Origin: JAVDCA01 sp963819385
GTDB taxonomy: Bacteria; Pseudomonadota; Alphaproteobacteria; Rhizobiales; Xanthobacteraceae
Direction: 5' to 3'
Assembly: GCA_963819385.1 (NCBI GenBank)
Contig: CAWFVV010000001.1
Span: forward strand, 992,001 to 1,056,000
Length of the DNA: 64,000 nt
The translations under genes were made by a program, and so were the position numbers. Positions 53,038 to 61,029 of this stretch are shown in pieces (position 1 is the first letter of the stretch; the number at the start of each line of letters is the position of its first letter). The notes below the pieces were generated by a model. That model saw nothing but the letters and a program-made list of their open reading frames with translations. It searched no databases and had not been told where the DNA came from.

Positions 53038-53790
53038 TTATTCCTCACCGCTCGGTTCCGGCCGCGGCGCGAGGCCGAGATCGAGGTCGCCCGGCTCGAG
53101 CGGGTCTTCATCCTCGCGCAGCGCAGGATCATCCGACGGCGCCGGCACCGCGAAGCCCGGCGGCAGCCTTCCGTCGAGGAGGCCCGAGCCCTTGAGCTCA
53201 TCCAGTCCCGGCAGATCGGAGAGCGCCTCGAGCCCGAAATGCGACAGGAAGTCCTCGGTGGTTCCGTAGGTCAGCGGCCGGCCCGGGGCCTTGCGCCGCC
53301 CGCGCGGGCGGATCCAGCCGGTTTCCAGCAGAACGTCGATCGTGCCCTTGGCCGCCGAGATGCCGCGGATGTCCTCGATCTCGGCGCGCGTGACGGGCTG
53401 GTGATACGCGATGATCGCGAGCGTCTCGACGGCGGCGCGCGAAAGCCGCTTGGGCTCGACCGCCTCGTGGGTCAGCAGCCACGCGAGGTCGTTCGCGGTG
53501 CGGAAGGTCCATTTCTTGCCGATATGCACCAGGTTGACGCCGCGCGGCGCATACTCGGCCTGCAGCCGGCGCAGTGTCGCACGCACGTCGACGTTCTCGG
53601 GCATGCGCTCCGCCAGCACCTTCTCGTCGAGGGGCTCCGAGGCGGCGAACAGCAGGGCTTCGAGCAGGCGCAGTTCCTCGGGGCGCTGCTCCAGCACCGC
53701 GACCTCGTCGCCCTCGTCGCCCCCCTGGGGCCGCTCGTCGTTCGGTTCGCCTTCCACGATGACCATGCGTTTCTCGGCCAAGCCCGCCAT
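53038..53790 (-). CDS. scpB: Segregation and condensation protein B
   Basis: 250-residue ScpB, a winged-helix dimer that binds ScpA-SMC. Landmarks: LLEALLFAASEPLDEKVLAER, RAAVETLAIIAYHQPVTRAEIEDIRG and TYGTTEDFLSHFGL. The start is set by AGGAGG 8 nt before ATG 53790 (MAGLAEKRMVIV); the frame is open farther to 53868 with several ATGs in a 15-bp repeat, which are less likely. Acidic tail. 87 nt after the scpA stop. Confidence 0.93.
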   Translation of the reverse strand: MAGLAEKRMVIVEGEPNDERPQGGDEGDEVAVLEQRPEELRLLEALLFAASEPLDEKVLAERMPENVDVRATLRRLQAEYAPRGVNLVHIGKKWTFRTANDLAWLLTHEAVEPKRLSRAAVETLAIIAYHQPVTRAEIEDIRGISAAKGTIDVLLETGWIRPRGRRKAPGRPLTYGTTEDFLSHFGLEALSDLPGLDELKGSGLLDGRLPPGFAVPAPSDDPALREDEDPLEPGDLDLGLAPRPEPSGEE

Positions 53791-53877
53791 CGTCAAGCCC
53801 TCCTGGCTCATGCCACCCTCACTCATTCCCATTCCACTCTCACTCATTCGCGGCGCGCACTCCTGCAAATAGGTCTG

Positions 53878-54726
53878 CTACTGGGTCGTCGTGCTCGATT
53901 CCGGCCCGTCCGTGGACGGCTCGCCCGGCGGCGCCGGTGTCTCGTCGGCGCGCTTGCGCAGGAAGATCGGCGCGAACGGGGACTGCTGGTGCACCTCGAC
54001 CTTGCCTTCGCGCACGAGCTCGAGCGTCGCCGCCAAGCTCGAGGCGAGCACGGTCGGCCGCATCGCAGGCTCGACCACATAGTGGATCAGGTATTCGTCG
54101 AGGCAGCTCCAGTCGGCGGAGGCGCCGACCATCCGCTCGAGCGCGGTGCGCGCCTCGGCGAGCGACCATACGCTGCGCTTGACGAAGCGCACGCGCGCCA
54201 GCACGTGGCGCTGGCGCTCCATCGCGTAGGCCGACAGCAGGTCATAAAGAGTGGCCGACCATTTCGGATGCTTGATCTCGGCGATCGGCTCGGGATCGCC
54301 GCGGCCGAAGACCGAGCGGCCGAGCTGCGGACGTTCGAACAGCTTCTCGGCGGTCGCGCGGATCGCCTCGAGCCGGCGCAGCCGCAACGCGAGCGCATTC
54401 GCCATGTCGGCCGCGCTCATGCCCTCGGGCCCGGGCGCGTCCGGCAGCAACATGCGCGACTTGAGATAGGCGAGCCACGCCGCCATCACGAGATAGTCGG
54501 CCGCAAGCTCGATGCGCAGCGCGCGCACCTGCTCGATGAACACGAGATACTGGTCCGCCAGCGCCAGGATGGAAATCTTGGCGAGGTCGACCTTCTGGTG
54601 CCGCGCCAGCGTCAGCAGGACATCGAGGGGGCCCTCGAAGCCCTCGACGTCGACGATGAGGGCGCGCTCGTCGGAGGCGAGCTCCGGCGTCATGTCGGGT
54701 GTGAACTGAACGATATCGGCGGTCAT
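53878..54726 (-). CDS. scpA: Segregation and condensation protein A
   Basis: 282-residue kleisin of the SMC complex. FEGPLDVLLTLARHQKVDLAKISILALADQYL is the canonical N-terminal helix-turn-helix; AADYLVMAAWLAYLKSRMLLP follows. Start ATG overlaps the nagZ stop (ATGA). nagZ-scpA-scpB is the conserved order. Confidence 0.95.
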   Translation of the reverse strand: MTADIVQFTPDMTPELASDERALIVDVEGFEGPLDVLLTLARHQKVDLAKISILALADQYLVFIEQVRALRIELAADYLVMAAWLAYLKSRMLLPDAPGPEGMSAADMANALALRLRRLEAIRATAEKLFERPQLGRSVFGRGDPEPIAEIKHPKWSATLYDLLSAYAMERQRHVLARVRFVKRSVWSLAEARTALERMVGASADWSCLDEYLIHYVVEPAMRPTVLASSLAATLELVREGKVEVHQQSPFAPIFLRKRADETPAPPGEPSTDGPESSTTTQ

Positions 54727-55760
54727 CAGGTGCTTGCCTCGGCGCCCACGGCGCCCTGCATCAGGCGCGCGAATTGCGCGCGCGCGGCGGCGAGGTCGAT
54801 GGGCTCGGCAGCCTGCCGGGACGCGAGTGCCGCGTCGGCACGCCGGGCCGCCGTGCCGGAGAGTTCCGGCGTCGCGTCGGCCACCGCCTCCATCTCGCGC
54901 AGGTTCCCGTTGCAATGAAGCGCCATATCGCAGCCCGCCGCGAGCGCCGCGCGCGTGCGCTCCGCGAGGCTGCCGGACAGCGCCCCCATCGAGAGATCGT
55001 CACTCATCAGCACACCGTCGAATCCGATGAACCCGCGAATCACTTGACCGATGATAGTGGCCGAAGTCGTGGCCGGAAGATCAGGATCGATGGCTGTGAA
55101 CACCACATGCGCGGTCATCCCCAACGGAAGTCGGGCGAGCGGCCGAAATGCGGCGAAATCGGTCGCCTCCAGGGTCTCGCGATCGGCCGCGACGACCGGC
55201 AGCCGCAGGTGGCTGTCGGCGGTCGCGCGTCCATGGCCCGGCAGGTGTTTGAGCACAGGCAGTACGCCGCCCGCCGCGAGCCCCTGCGTCAGCGCGGCCG
55301 CGATCGCGGCGACCTTCGCGGGCGTTTCCCCGTAGGCGCGATCGCCGATCACGGCGTCGGAGCCCGCGACCGGCACGTCGGCCAGCGGCAGGCAATCGAC
55401 CGTGATGCCGGCCGCCGCCAGATCGGACGCGAGCAGCCGTCCGCCCAGTTTAGCGGCCGCCAGTCCCGCCGCCTGGTCACGGTCGTAAATGCGTCCGTAG
55501 GCGGCCCCGGGCGGATAGGCGGGCCACTGCGGCGGCCCCATCCGCTGGACGCGGCCGCCTTCCTGGTCGATCAGCACCGGCACGTCGGCGCGGCCGGCCA
55601 CCGCCTTGAATTCATCAATTAGCGCAGAAAGTTGCGATACAGATTCAATGTTACGCTTGAATAGGATCAGGCCCCACGGAAGAGACCCACGCAGAAACGC
55701 CCGCTCGTTGGCGGTAATCGCTGGCCCGGACAATCCGGTGATGAAGGCGCGCGCCGTCAT
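54726..55760 (-). CDS. nagZ: Beta-N-acetylhexosaminidase NagZ
   Basis: 344-residue glycoside hydrolase family 3 enzyme recycling peptidoglycan by removing GlcNAc from muropeptides in the cytoplasm. VPVLIDQEGGRVQR, the loop KHLPGHGRATADSH with the catalytic His/Asp, and FDGVLMSDDLSMGAL with the nucleophile Asp are all present. Confidence 0.94.
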   Translation of the reverse strand: MTARAFITGLSGPAITANERAFLRGSLPWGLILFKRNIESVSQLSALIDEFKAVAGRADVPVLIDQEGGRVQRMGPPQWPAYPPGAAYGRIYDRDQAAGLAAAKLGGRLLASDLAAAGITVDCLPLADVPVAGSDAVIGDRAYGETPAKVAAIAAALTQGLAAGGVLPVLKHLPGHGRATADSHLRLPVVAADRETLEATDFAAFRPLARLPLGMTAHVVFTAIDPDLPATTSATIIGQVIRGFIGFDGVLMSDDLSMGALSGSLAERTRAALAAGCDMALHCNGNLREMEAVADATPELSGTAARRADAALASRQAAEPIDLAAARAQFARLMQGAVGAEAST

Positions 55761-55807
55761 CGGCGCGGCTTAGCCCGCGTTCCGGGCAGCCGCAATAGTG
55801 GCGCCCC

Positions 55808-57322
55808 TCAATTCCTTTGGATCATGCACGAGCCGCCCGCGGATTTGAGCTGCTCGCACAGGTGGATGGCGCCCTCGTGCGAGAACGGGCCGACCTGGGC
55901 ACCGTAAAAGACGCCCTTGCTGCCGAGGTCCTTGCGGCGGAACACCGGCGCACGACCCTGCAGGATGCTCGCATACTTCGCCTGGATGCCGCGGAACGAG
56001 GTGCGCGCCTCTTCCTGCGTCTTCTGGGCGCTGACCTGGACGTAATAGCCGGCGCCTCCCGCGGCCTCGGCCGGCGGCGCTGTGGGCGCAAGCGCCGTCG
56101 TGCGCATCGGGGCACTTGGCGCCACATTGCGCGCCGGCGGGGCCGGCTGATCGGGAACACCCTGGGGCGCGAGCGACAAGGGCGCATTCGCGTCGCGCGT
56201 CGCCGGCGAGGCCGCCCGCGGTGCGATCGGGCGTGGCGGCGCGAGCGCGGCTCCGCCCGGCTCCTGGTCGGCCGAGATCTTCACAGTGTGAATCTTGCGC
56301 GGCGCCGCAGGGGTGTTCGGCCCGGCTGGAGCGGTCGGAGCTGCCCCCGGGGGCTGTGCTGGCGGGGCCGTCTGGGTGGCAAGGCCCGGCGTCATCGGCA
56401 GCGCCGGTGGCGTGGCCGGGATCGCACTCTGCGCGGCCGACGGCTGCGGCGTGACCGCCACATTGATCGGCTGTTCGGGCGGTGGCGCCATCTGCTCGTT
56501 GCTGCTGGAGGCCAGACGATCGGGCTGCTTGTTCGACCCGTTGTCGGCATTTTGCGCCGGCGGAGCCATCTTGTCGGGCCGCACGTCACGGGTGATCAAC
56601 GGCGGCGGCCCGCCGGCGACAACGGCGCGGTACGCAAACGCGCCCGCGGTCCCGAGCACCGCAAGGCCGGCCAAAGCAGCCACCGTGATGAGCCAGCCGC
56701 GTCGGCGCGGCGCTGGCGTGTCGTCGTAATACGCGTCCGGCCGGCCCGCATGCGGATCGGCAGCAAAATAAGGCGGCGGGCCGAGATTGGGCGGACCGTT
56801 CTGCTGCGATGGATCGTAAGCGCCGCCATTCGGCTGCGCGTAATGCGGCTGCGGTTCCTGCTGGTGATAGGACGCGCCGTCATAGCCTTGCGGATCCGCG
56901 TAGCCGCCGCCGTCGTGCTGCGAATCGTTGGCGTAGGCTTGGTCCGCCCCGTTCGCCGGGTACTGGCCGGCGCCATTCGCGGCATACGGATCGGCGCCAT
57001 TCGCCGCATATTGCTGGGCGTCGTCATAGCCCGCTTGATAGCCGGCTTGGCCCGCGTGCTGGTCGTATTGTGCCTGATCGGGTGCGGCACCGTATTGATC
57101 GGCGTAGCCGGCGTTCTGATCCGGGTAAGCGGGCTGCTGCGCATCGTTGCGCCAATCCGCCGGCCCGCGCGCGTCGGCGCGGCGATTATGGTCGCCGAAC
57201 GGATCGCTTTGCCCGATCAGTCGGGCGAGCTCTGTCAACGGATCGGTCGCCGGCTCGGACGACCCCGCGCCGCCGCGGCCATACGGATCGTTTCGGTAAC
57301 CCCGATAACTATCATCCACCAT
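55808..57322 (-). CDS. SPOR-domain septal protein
   Basis: 504-residue bitopic protein. The cytoplasmic N part holds TDPLTELARLIGQSDPFGD, conserved in alphaproteobacterial SPOR proteins, and then a low-complexity region of Tyr/Ala/Gly/Asn repeats around residues 100-130 (units of YAANGADP type). A TM helix occurs at about 210-232, then a long Pro-rich periplasmic stretch, and a C-terminal SPOR domain (GYYVQVSAQKTQEEARTSFR...VGPFSHEGAIHLC) from about residue 425, which binds denuded septal glycan. Between argS and nagZ. Confidence 0.9.
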   Translation of the reverse strand: MVDDSYRGYRNDPYGRGGAGSSEPATDPLTELARLIGQSDPFGDHNRRADARGPADWRNDAQQPAYPDQNAGYADQYGAAPDQAQYDQHAGQAGYQAGYDDAQQYAANGADPYAANGAGQYPANGADQAYANDSQHDGGGYADPQGYDGASYHQQEPQPHYAQPNGGAYDPSQQNGPPNLGPPPYFAADPHAGRPDAYYDDTPAPRRRGWLITVAALAGLAVLGTAGAFAYRAVVAGGPPPLITRDVRPDKMAPPAQNADNGSNKQPDRLASSSNEQMAPPPEQPINVAVTPQPSAAQSAIPATPPALPMTPGLATQTAPPAQPPGAAPTAPAGPNTPAAPRKIHTVKISADQEPGGAALAPPRPIAPRAASPATRDANAPLSLAPQGVPDQPAPPARNVAPSAPMRTTALAPTAPPAEAAGGAGYYVQVSAQKTQEEARTSFRGIQAKYASILQGRAPVFRRKDLGSKGVFYGAQVGPFSHEGAIHLCEQLKSAGGSCMIQRN

Positions 57323-57445
57323 TAGATACCGTCACCAGATCCTGCCACCATACGCGGATTTCCCCCATCCGCGATGTGCATAGACGTCGACCGCGTCTTA
57401 CGTCGGCGGCTTGCCGATAACTGCCAAGCACGCCCTCAAGCGGAA

Positions 57446-59227
57446 TTACCGCATCTCGTCCGGCGCGTCGACACCGAGCAAGGAGAGCCCGGATGCGAGC
57501 ACAGTCACAACCCCCTCGACCAAGGCGAGGCGGGCAACGGTCATTGTCGGATCATTCTGGATAATGAAGCGTAAATGTGGCGCGTCTTTACCTTTGGTGT
57601 AGAGCGCATGGAATTCGCTCGCCAGATCATAAAGATAGAATGCGACCCGGTGCGGCTCATGGGCGAGCGCCGCCGCCTCGACGAGGCGCGGATAGAGCGC
57701 GATCTTGCGGATGAGCGCGGTTTCGGCCGGATCGCTCAGGCCCTCGAGCGCCGCGCCCGCGAGCTGCTCGACGCGCGCGGCCGCCTCCATCGGCAAGTCC
57801 GGCAGCATCTCGCGCGCATTGCGGAAGATCGACTGGCCGCGTGCGTGTCCGTACTGGACGTAGAACACCGGATTGTCGCGCGACTGCTCGATCACCTTGG
57901 CGAGGTCGAAGTCGAGCGGCGCGTCGTTCTTGCGATAGAGCATCATGAAGCGCACCGCGTCGCGGCCGACCTCGTCCACGACCTCGCGCAGCGTCACGAA
58001 CTCCCCGGAACGCTTCGACATTTTCACCGGCTCGCCGCCGCGCAGCAGGCGCACGAGCTGGACGACCTTCACATCGAGCTCGGCCTTGTCGTCGCTGACG
58101 GCGCGCACCGCCGCCGTCATGCGCTTGATGTAGCCGCCGTGGTCGGCGCCCCACACGTCGATCATGTCGTGGAAGCCGCGGTCCCACTTCGATTTGTGGT
58201 AGGCGATATCGGACGCGAAATACGTGTAGCTGCCATCCGACTTCTTCAGCGGCCGGTCGACATCGTCGCCGAACGCGGTCGCGCGGAACAGCGTCTGCTC
58301 GCGGTCCTCCCAATCCTCGATCGGCGCGCCCTTGGGCGGCGGCAGCCGGCCTTCGTAGACTTGTCCCTTCTGGCGCAGCGCCTCGAGCGTGCGCGCGACC
58401 TGGTCGACCGGCTCCTCGATCAGCGATCGCTCGGAGAAGAACACGTCATGGCGCACGTTGAGCGCCGCAAGATCCTCGCGGATCGAATCCATCATCATGT
58501 CGATCGCCTTGGCGCGCACGACCGCCAGCCAATCGCTCTCCGGCTTCTGGTTCAGCGCGCCGCCATATTCGGCGGCGAGCGCCTGCCCGACCGGTTTCAG
58601 GTAGTCGCCCGGGTAAAGCCCCTCCGGGATCGCGCCGATGTCCTCGCCGAGCGCCTCGCGGTAGCGCAGGTAGGCGGAGCGCGCGAGCACGTCGACCTGC
58701 GCGCCCGCGTCGTTGATGTAGTACTCGCGCGTCACCTTGTGATCCGTGAAGGCGAGCAGGGTCGCGAGCGCATCGCCGAACACGGCGCCGCGGCAATGGC
58801 CGACATGCATCGGCCCCGTCGGGTTGGCGGACACGTATTCGACATTGACGGGCTCGGCGTCGCCGATGTCGCTCTTGCCGTAGGCCGCGCCGGCGCGGAT
58901 CGCGGCGCGCAGCGCCTCGGTCCACGCACCCGGCTTGAGCGTGAGATTGATGAAGCCCGGCCCCGCGACGTCGACCTTCTGCACGAGATCGTCGGCCGCG
59001 AGCCCGTCGGCAATCGCCTGCGCGAGCTCGCGCGGCTTTTTCCCCGCGTCCTTCGCCAGCACCATCGCGGCGTTGGTCGCCATGTCGCCGTGGGACGGAT
59101 CGCGCGGCGGCTCGACGACGACGCGCGATTGATCGATCGTGGCGGGCAGCACGCCGGACGCGACCAGCCGCGCGTTCACGGCGCGCACGCGATCGAGGAC
59201 GTCGTTGAAGATGTTGCTGGCGGCCAT
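57446..59227 (-). CDS. argS: Arginine--tRNA ligase
   Basis: 593-residue class I synthetase. N-terminal Arg-tRNA synthetase N domain (FNDVLDRVRAVNARL), HIGH as MHVGHCRGAVFGDALA, KMSKS as KMSKRSGEF, C-terminal anticodon-binding domain with DALERM-type sequence. ATG 59227 starts MAASNIFNDV. Upstream in-frame residues to 59275 belong to the gap before dgt. Confidence 0.96.
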   Translation of the reverse strand: MAASNIFNDVLDRVRAVNARLVASGVLPATIDQSRVVVEPPRDPSHGDMATNAAMVLAKDAGKKPRELAQAIADGLAADDLVQKVDVAGPGFINLTLKPGAWTEALRAAIRAGAAYGKSDIGDAEPVNVEYVSANPTGPMHVGHCRGAVFGDALATLLAFTDHKVTREYYINDAGAQVDVLARSAYLRYREALGEDIGAIPEGLYPGDYLKPVGQALAAEYGGALNQKPESDWLAVVRAKAIDMMMDSIREDLAALNVRHDVFFSERSLIEEPVDQVARTLEALRQKGQVYEGRLPPPKGAPIEDWEDREQTLFRATAFGDDVDRPLKKSDGSYTYFASDIAYHKSKWDRGFHDMIDVWGADHGGYIKRMTAAVRAVSDDKAELDVKVVQLVRLLRGGEPVKMSKRSGEFVTLREVVDEVGRDAVRFMMLYRKNDAPLDFDLAKVIEQSRDNPVFYVQYGHARGQSIFRNAREMLPDLPMEAAARVEQLAGAALEGLSDPAETALIRKIALYPRLVEAAALAHEPHRVAFYLYDLASEFHALYTKGKDAPHLRFIIQNDPTMTVARLALVEGVVTVLASGLSLLGVDAPDEMR

Positions 59228-59249
59228 GCGGAGCTCGTTTCGCCGCCGC

Positions 59250-60458
59250 CTATCGTAATTCCGGGGTCGAGTCAAAGAGCCGGGCGTGCTCGATCAGCGC
59301 GAAGCGATCGGTCATGCCGGCGATGAAGTCGGCGATGTGGCGCGCGGCCGCGCTGGCGTCCGTCGCGTCGAGGCCCTGCCGCCACTCCTCGGGCAGTTCG
59401 CCGGGCTCGCGCACGTAGCGGCCGAACAGGTCCGCGACCACGCCCTCGGCGTCGCGCATGATGCGCATCACCCGCTCGTGCCGATACATGCGCGGCAGCA
59501 GGAAATCCTTGATCGCCCGGTCGGCCGCCGCCATCTCGGCCGAGAACGCGACGACCGCATGGGAGGCGCCGCGCACGTCGTCGGCCGAGCGGGCCCCAAG
59601 CGCCGCCAGGCGGCGCGTACTCTCCGCCAGCACGTCGTCGATCATCCGGGTGATCAGCCGGCGCACCACCTCGTGCGCGCGCCGTCCCGGCTCGATGTGC
59701 GGGTGGAGGCTCGCGAGCTCGCGCAGAATGTCGCCCGCGAGCGGCACGGGGGCAAGATCCTCGAGCGCGAACAACCCGGCGCGCAGGCCGTCGTCGATGT
59801 CGTGGGCGTCATACGCGATGTCGTCCGAGATCGCGCCCGCCTGCGCCTCGGCGCTCGGAAAGCGCCACAGGTCGAGGTCCTGCACGGCGCAATACGCGAG
59901 AATATCGGCCGCGACACCCTTCTCGGCATGGCGTCCGGCCGCGCGGCCCGTCGCATCGGTCAACGGCCCGTTGTGCTTGACCAGGCCTTCGAGCGTATCC
60001 CAGGTCAGGTTGAGGCCGTCGAAATTCGCGTAGTGCCGCTCCAGCCGCGTCACGACGGCGAGCGTTTGCGCGTTGTGATCGAAACCGCCGTGGTCGGCGA
60101 GACAGCGGTCGAGCGCCCGCTCGCCCGCATGCCCGAACGGCGGATGGCCGAGATCGTGGGCGAGCGCCGAGGCTTCCGCCAGGTCCTCCTCGAGGCCGAG
60201 CGCGCGCGCCAGCGAACGGGCGATCTGGGTCACCTCGAGCGTGTGCGTGAGGCGGGTGCGGTAGTGGTCGCCCTCGTGCGGGATGAACACCTGTGTCTTG
60301 TGCGCGAGGCGGCGAAACGCGGTCGAATGGATGATCCGGTCGCAGTCGCGGCGAAAATCGCTGCGCGTCAGGCTCGGCGGCTCGGGGCGCAGCCGGCCGC
60401 GGCCGGTCGCCGGATCGGCCGCATAGGGGGCGCGTGGGCGGGCCGCCGAAACCGCCAT
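59250..60458 (-). CDS. dgt: Deoxyguanosinetriphosphate triphosphohydrolase-like protein
   Basis: 402-residue HD-domain dNTPase. RLAHKTQVFIPHEGDHYRTR, LTHTLEVTQIARSLAR, LAHDLGHPPFGHAGE and AYDAHDIDDGL give the metal-binding H...HD...D ligands. It hydrolyses dNTPs to nucleoside and triphosphate in studied members. argS follows 22 nt downstream; erpA is divergent upstream. Confidence 0.93.
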   Translation of the reverse strand: MAVSAARPRAPYAADPATGRGRLRPEPPSLTRSDFRRDCDRIIHSTAFRRLAHKTQVFIPHEGDHYRTRLTHTLEVTQIARSLARALGLEEDLAEASALAHDLGHPPFGHAGERALDRCLADHGGFDHNAQTLAVVTRLERHYANFDGLNLTWDTLEGLVKHNGPLTDATGRAAGRHAEKGVAADILAYCAVQDLDLWRFPSAEAQAGAISDDIAYDAHDIDDGLRAGLFALEDLAPVPLAGDILRELASLHPHIEPGRRAHEVVRRLITRMIDDVLAESTRRLAALGARSADDVRGASHAVVAFSAEMAAADRAIKDFLLPRMYRHERVMRIMRDAEGVVADLFGRYVREPGELPEEWRQGLDATDASAAARHIADFIAGMTDRFALIEHARLFDSTPELR

Positions 60459-60477
60459 TTCTGCCTCGCGTCTGGAG

Positions 60478-60506
60478 TTGACCCTAACCGGAGGCGCACT
60501 TAACTA
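60478..60506 (+). promoter_or_regulatory. Candidate erpA promoter
   Basis: TTGACC at 60478-60483, a strong -35, then 17 nt to TAACTA (60501-60506), a weak -10. It ends 37 nt before the erpA ATG, in the dgt-erpA divergent gap. Confidence 0.35.
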
Positions 60507-60543
60507 AGAGTCGTACGCAACCGCAACAGGCCAGAGCCAGAGC

Positions 60544-60873
60544 ATGGACGCATCCGTAAATATGACAGAGCGGGCGGCGCGGCGGATCGGCGAGATCCTC
60601 AAGGCCGAGCCCGCCGGCAGCATGCTGCGCGTCTCGGTCGAGGGCGGCGGCTGCTCCGGCTTCCAATACAAGTTCGGCTTCGAGCAGGCGAAGGCCGACG
60701 ACGATCTCGTGCTCGCCCGGAATGGCGCGACCGTGCTGATCGATCCGATTTCGGTGAAATACATGGCGGGCGCCGAGATCGACTACGTGGACGACCTGAT
60801 CGGCGCCTCGTTCAAGGTCAACAACCCGGTCGCGACCGCGTCCTGCGGCTGCGGGACCAGCTTCTCGATTTAA
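60544..60873 (+). CDS. erpA: Iron-sulphur cluster insertion protein ErpA
   Basis: 109-residue A-type carrier. The three Fe-S cysteines are present: GGGCSGFQY and the C-terminal SCGCGTSF. It delivers clusters to targets such as isoprenoid enzymes in E. coli. Start ATG 60544. Confidence 0.95.
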   Translation: MDASVNMTERAARRIGEILKAEPAGSMLRVSVEGGGCSGFQYKFGFEQAKADDDLVLARNGATVLIDPISVKYMAGAEIDYVDDLIGASFKVNNPVATASCGCGTSFSI

Positions 60874-60893
60874 CTCCAGGTCAGTCTTTTAAT

Positions 60894-61020
60894 CCGTCAT
60901 GGCCGGGCTTGTCCCGGCCATCTCGCTTAGGTGGGCATTGTGCGTTCCTAAACGAGATGCCCGCGACATAGGCGAGCGAAGCGACGCCGTTCTTCGAACG
61001 GCTATGCGCGGGCATGACGG
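60894..61020. repeat. Palindromic repeat, family C (third, longest copy)
   Basis: Begins CCGTCATGGCCGGGCTTG and ends GCGGGCATGACGG, so the outer arms are complementary. An inner inverted pair around CCGTTCTTCGAACGG lies near its right end. It occupies the gap between erpA and the RND gene. Confidence 0.85.
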
Positions 61021-61029
61021 AGAAACGTC

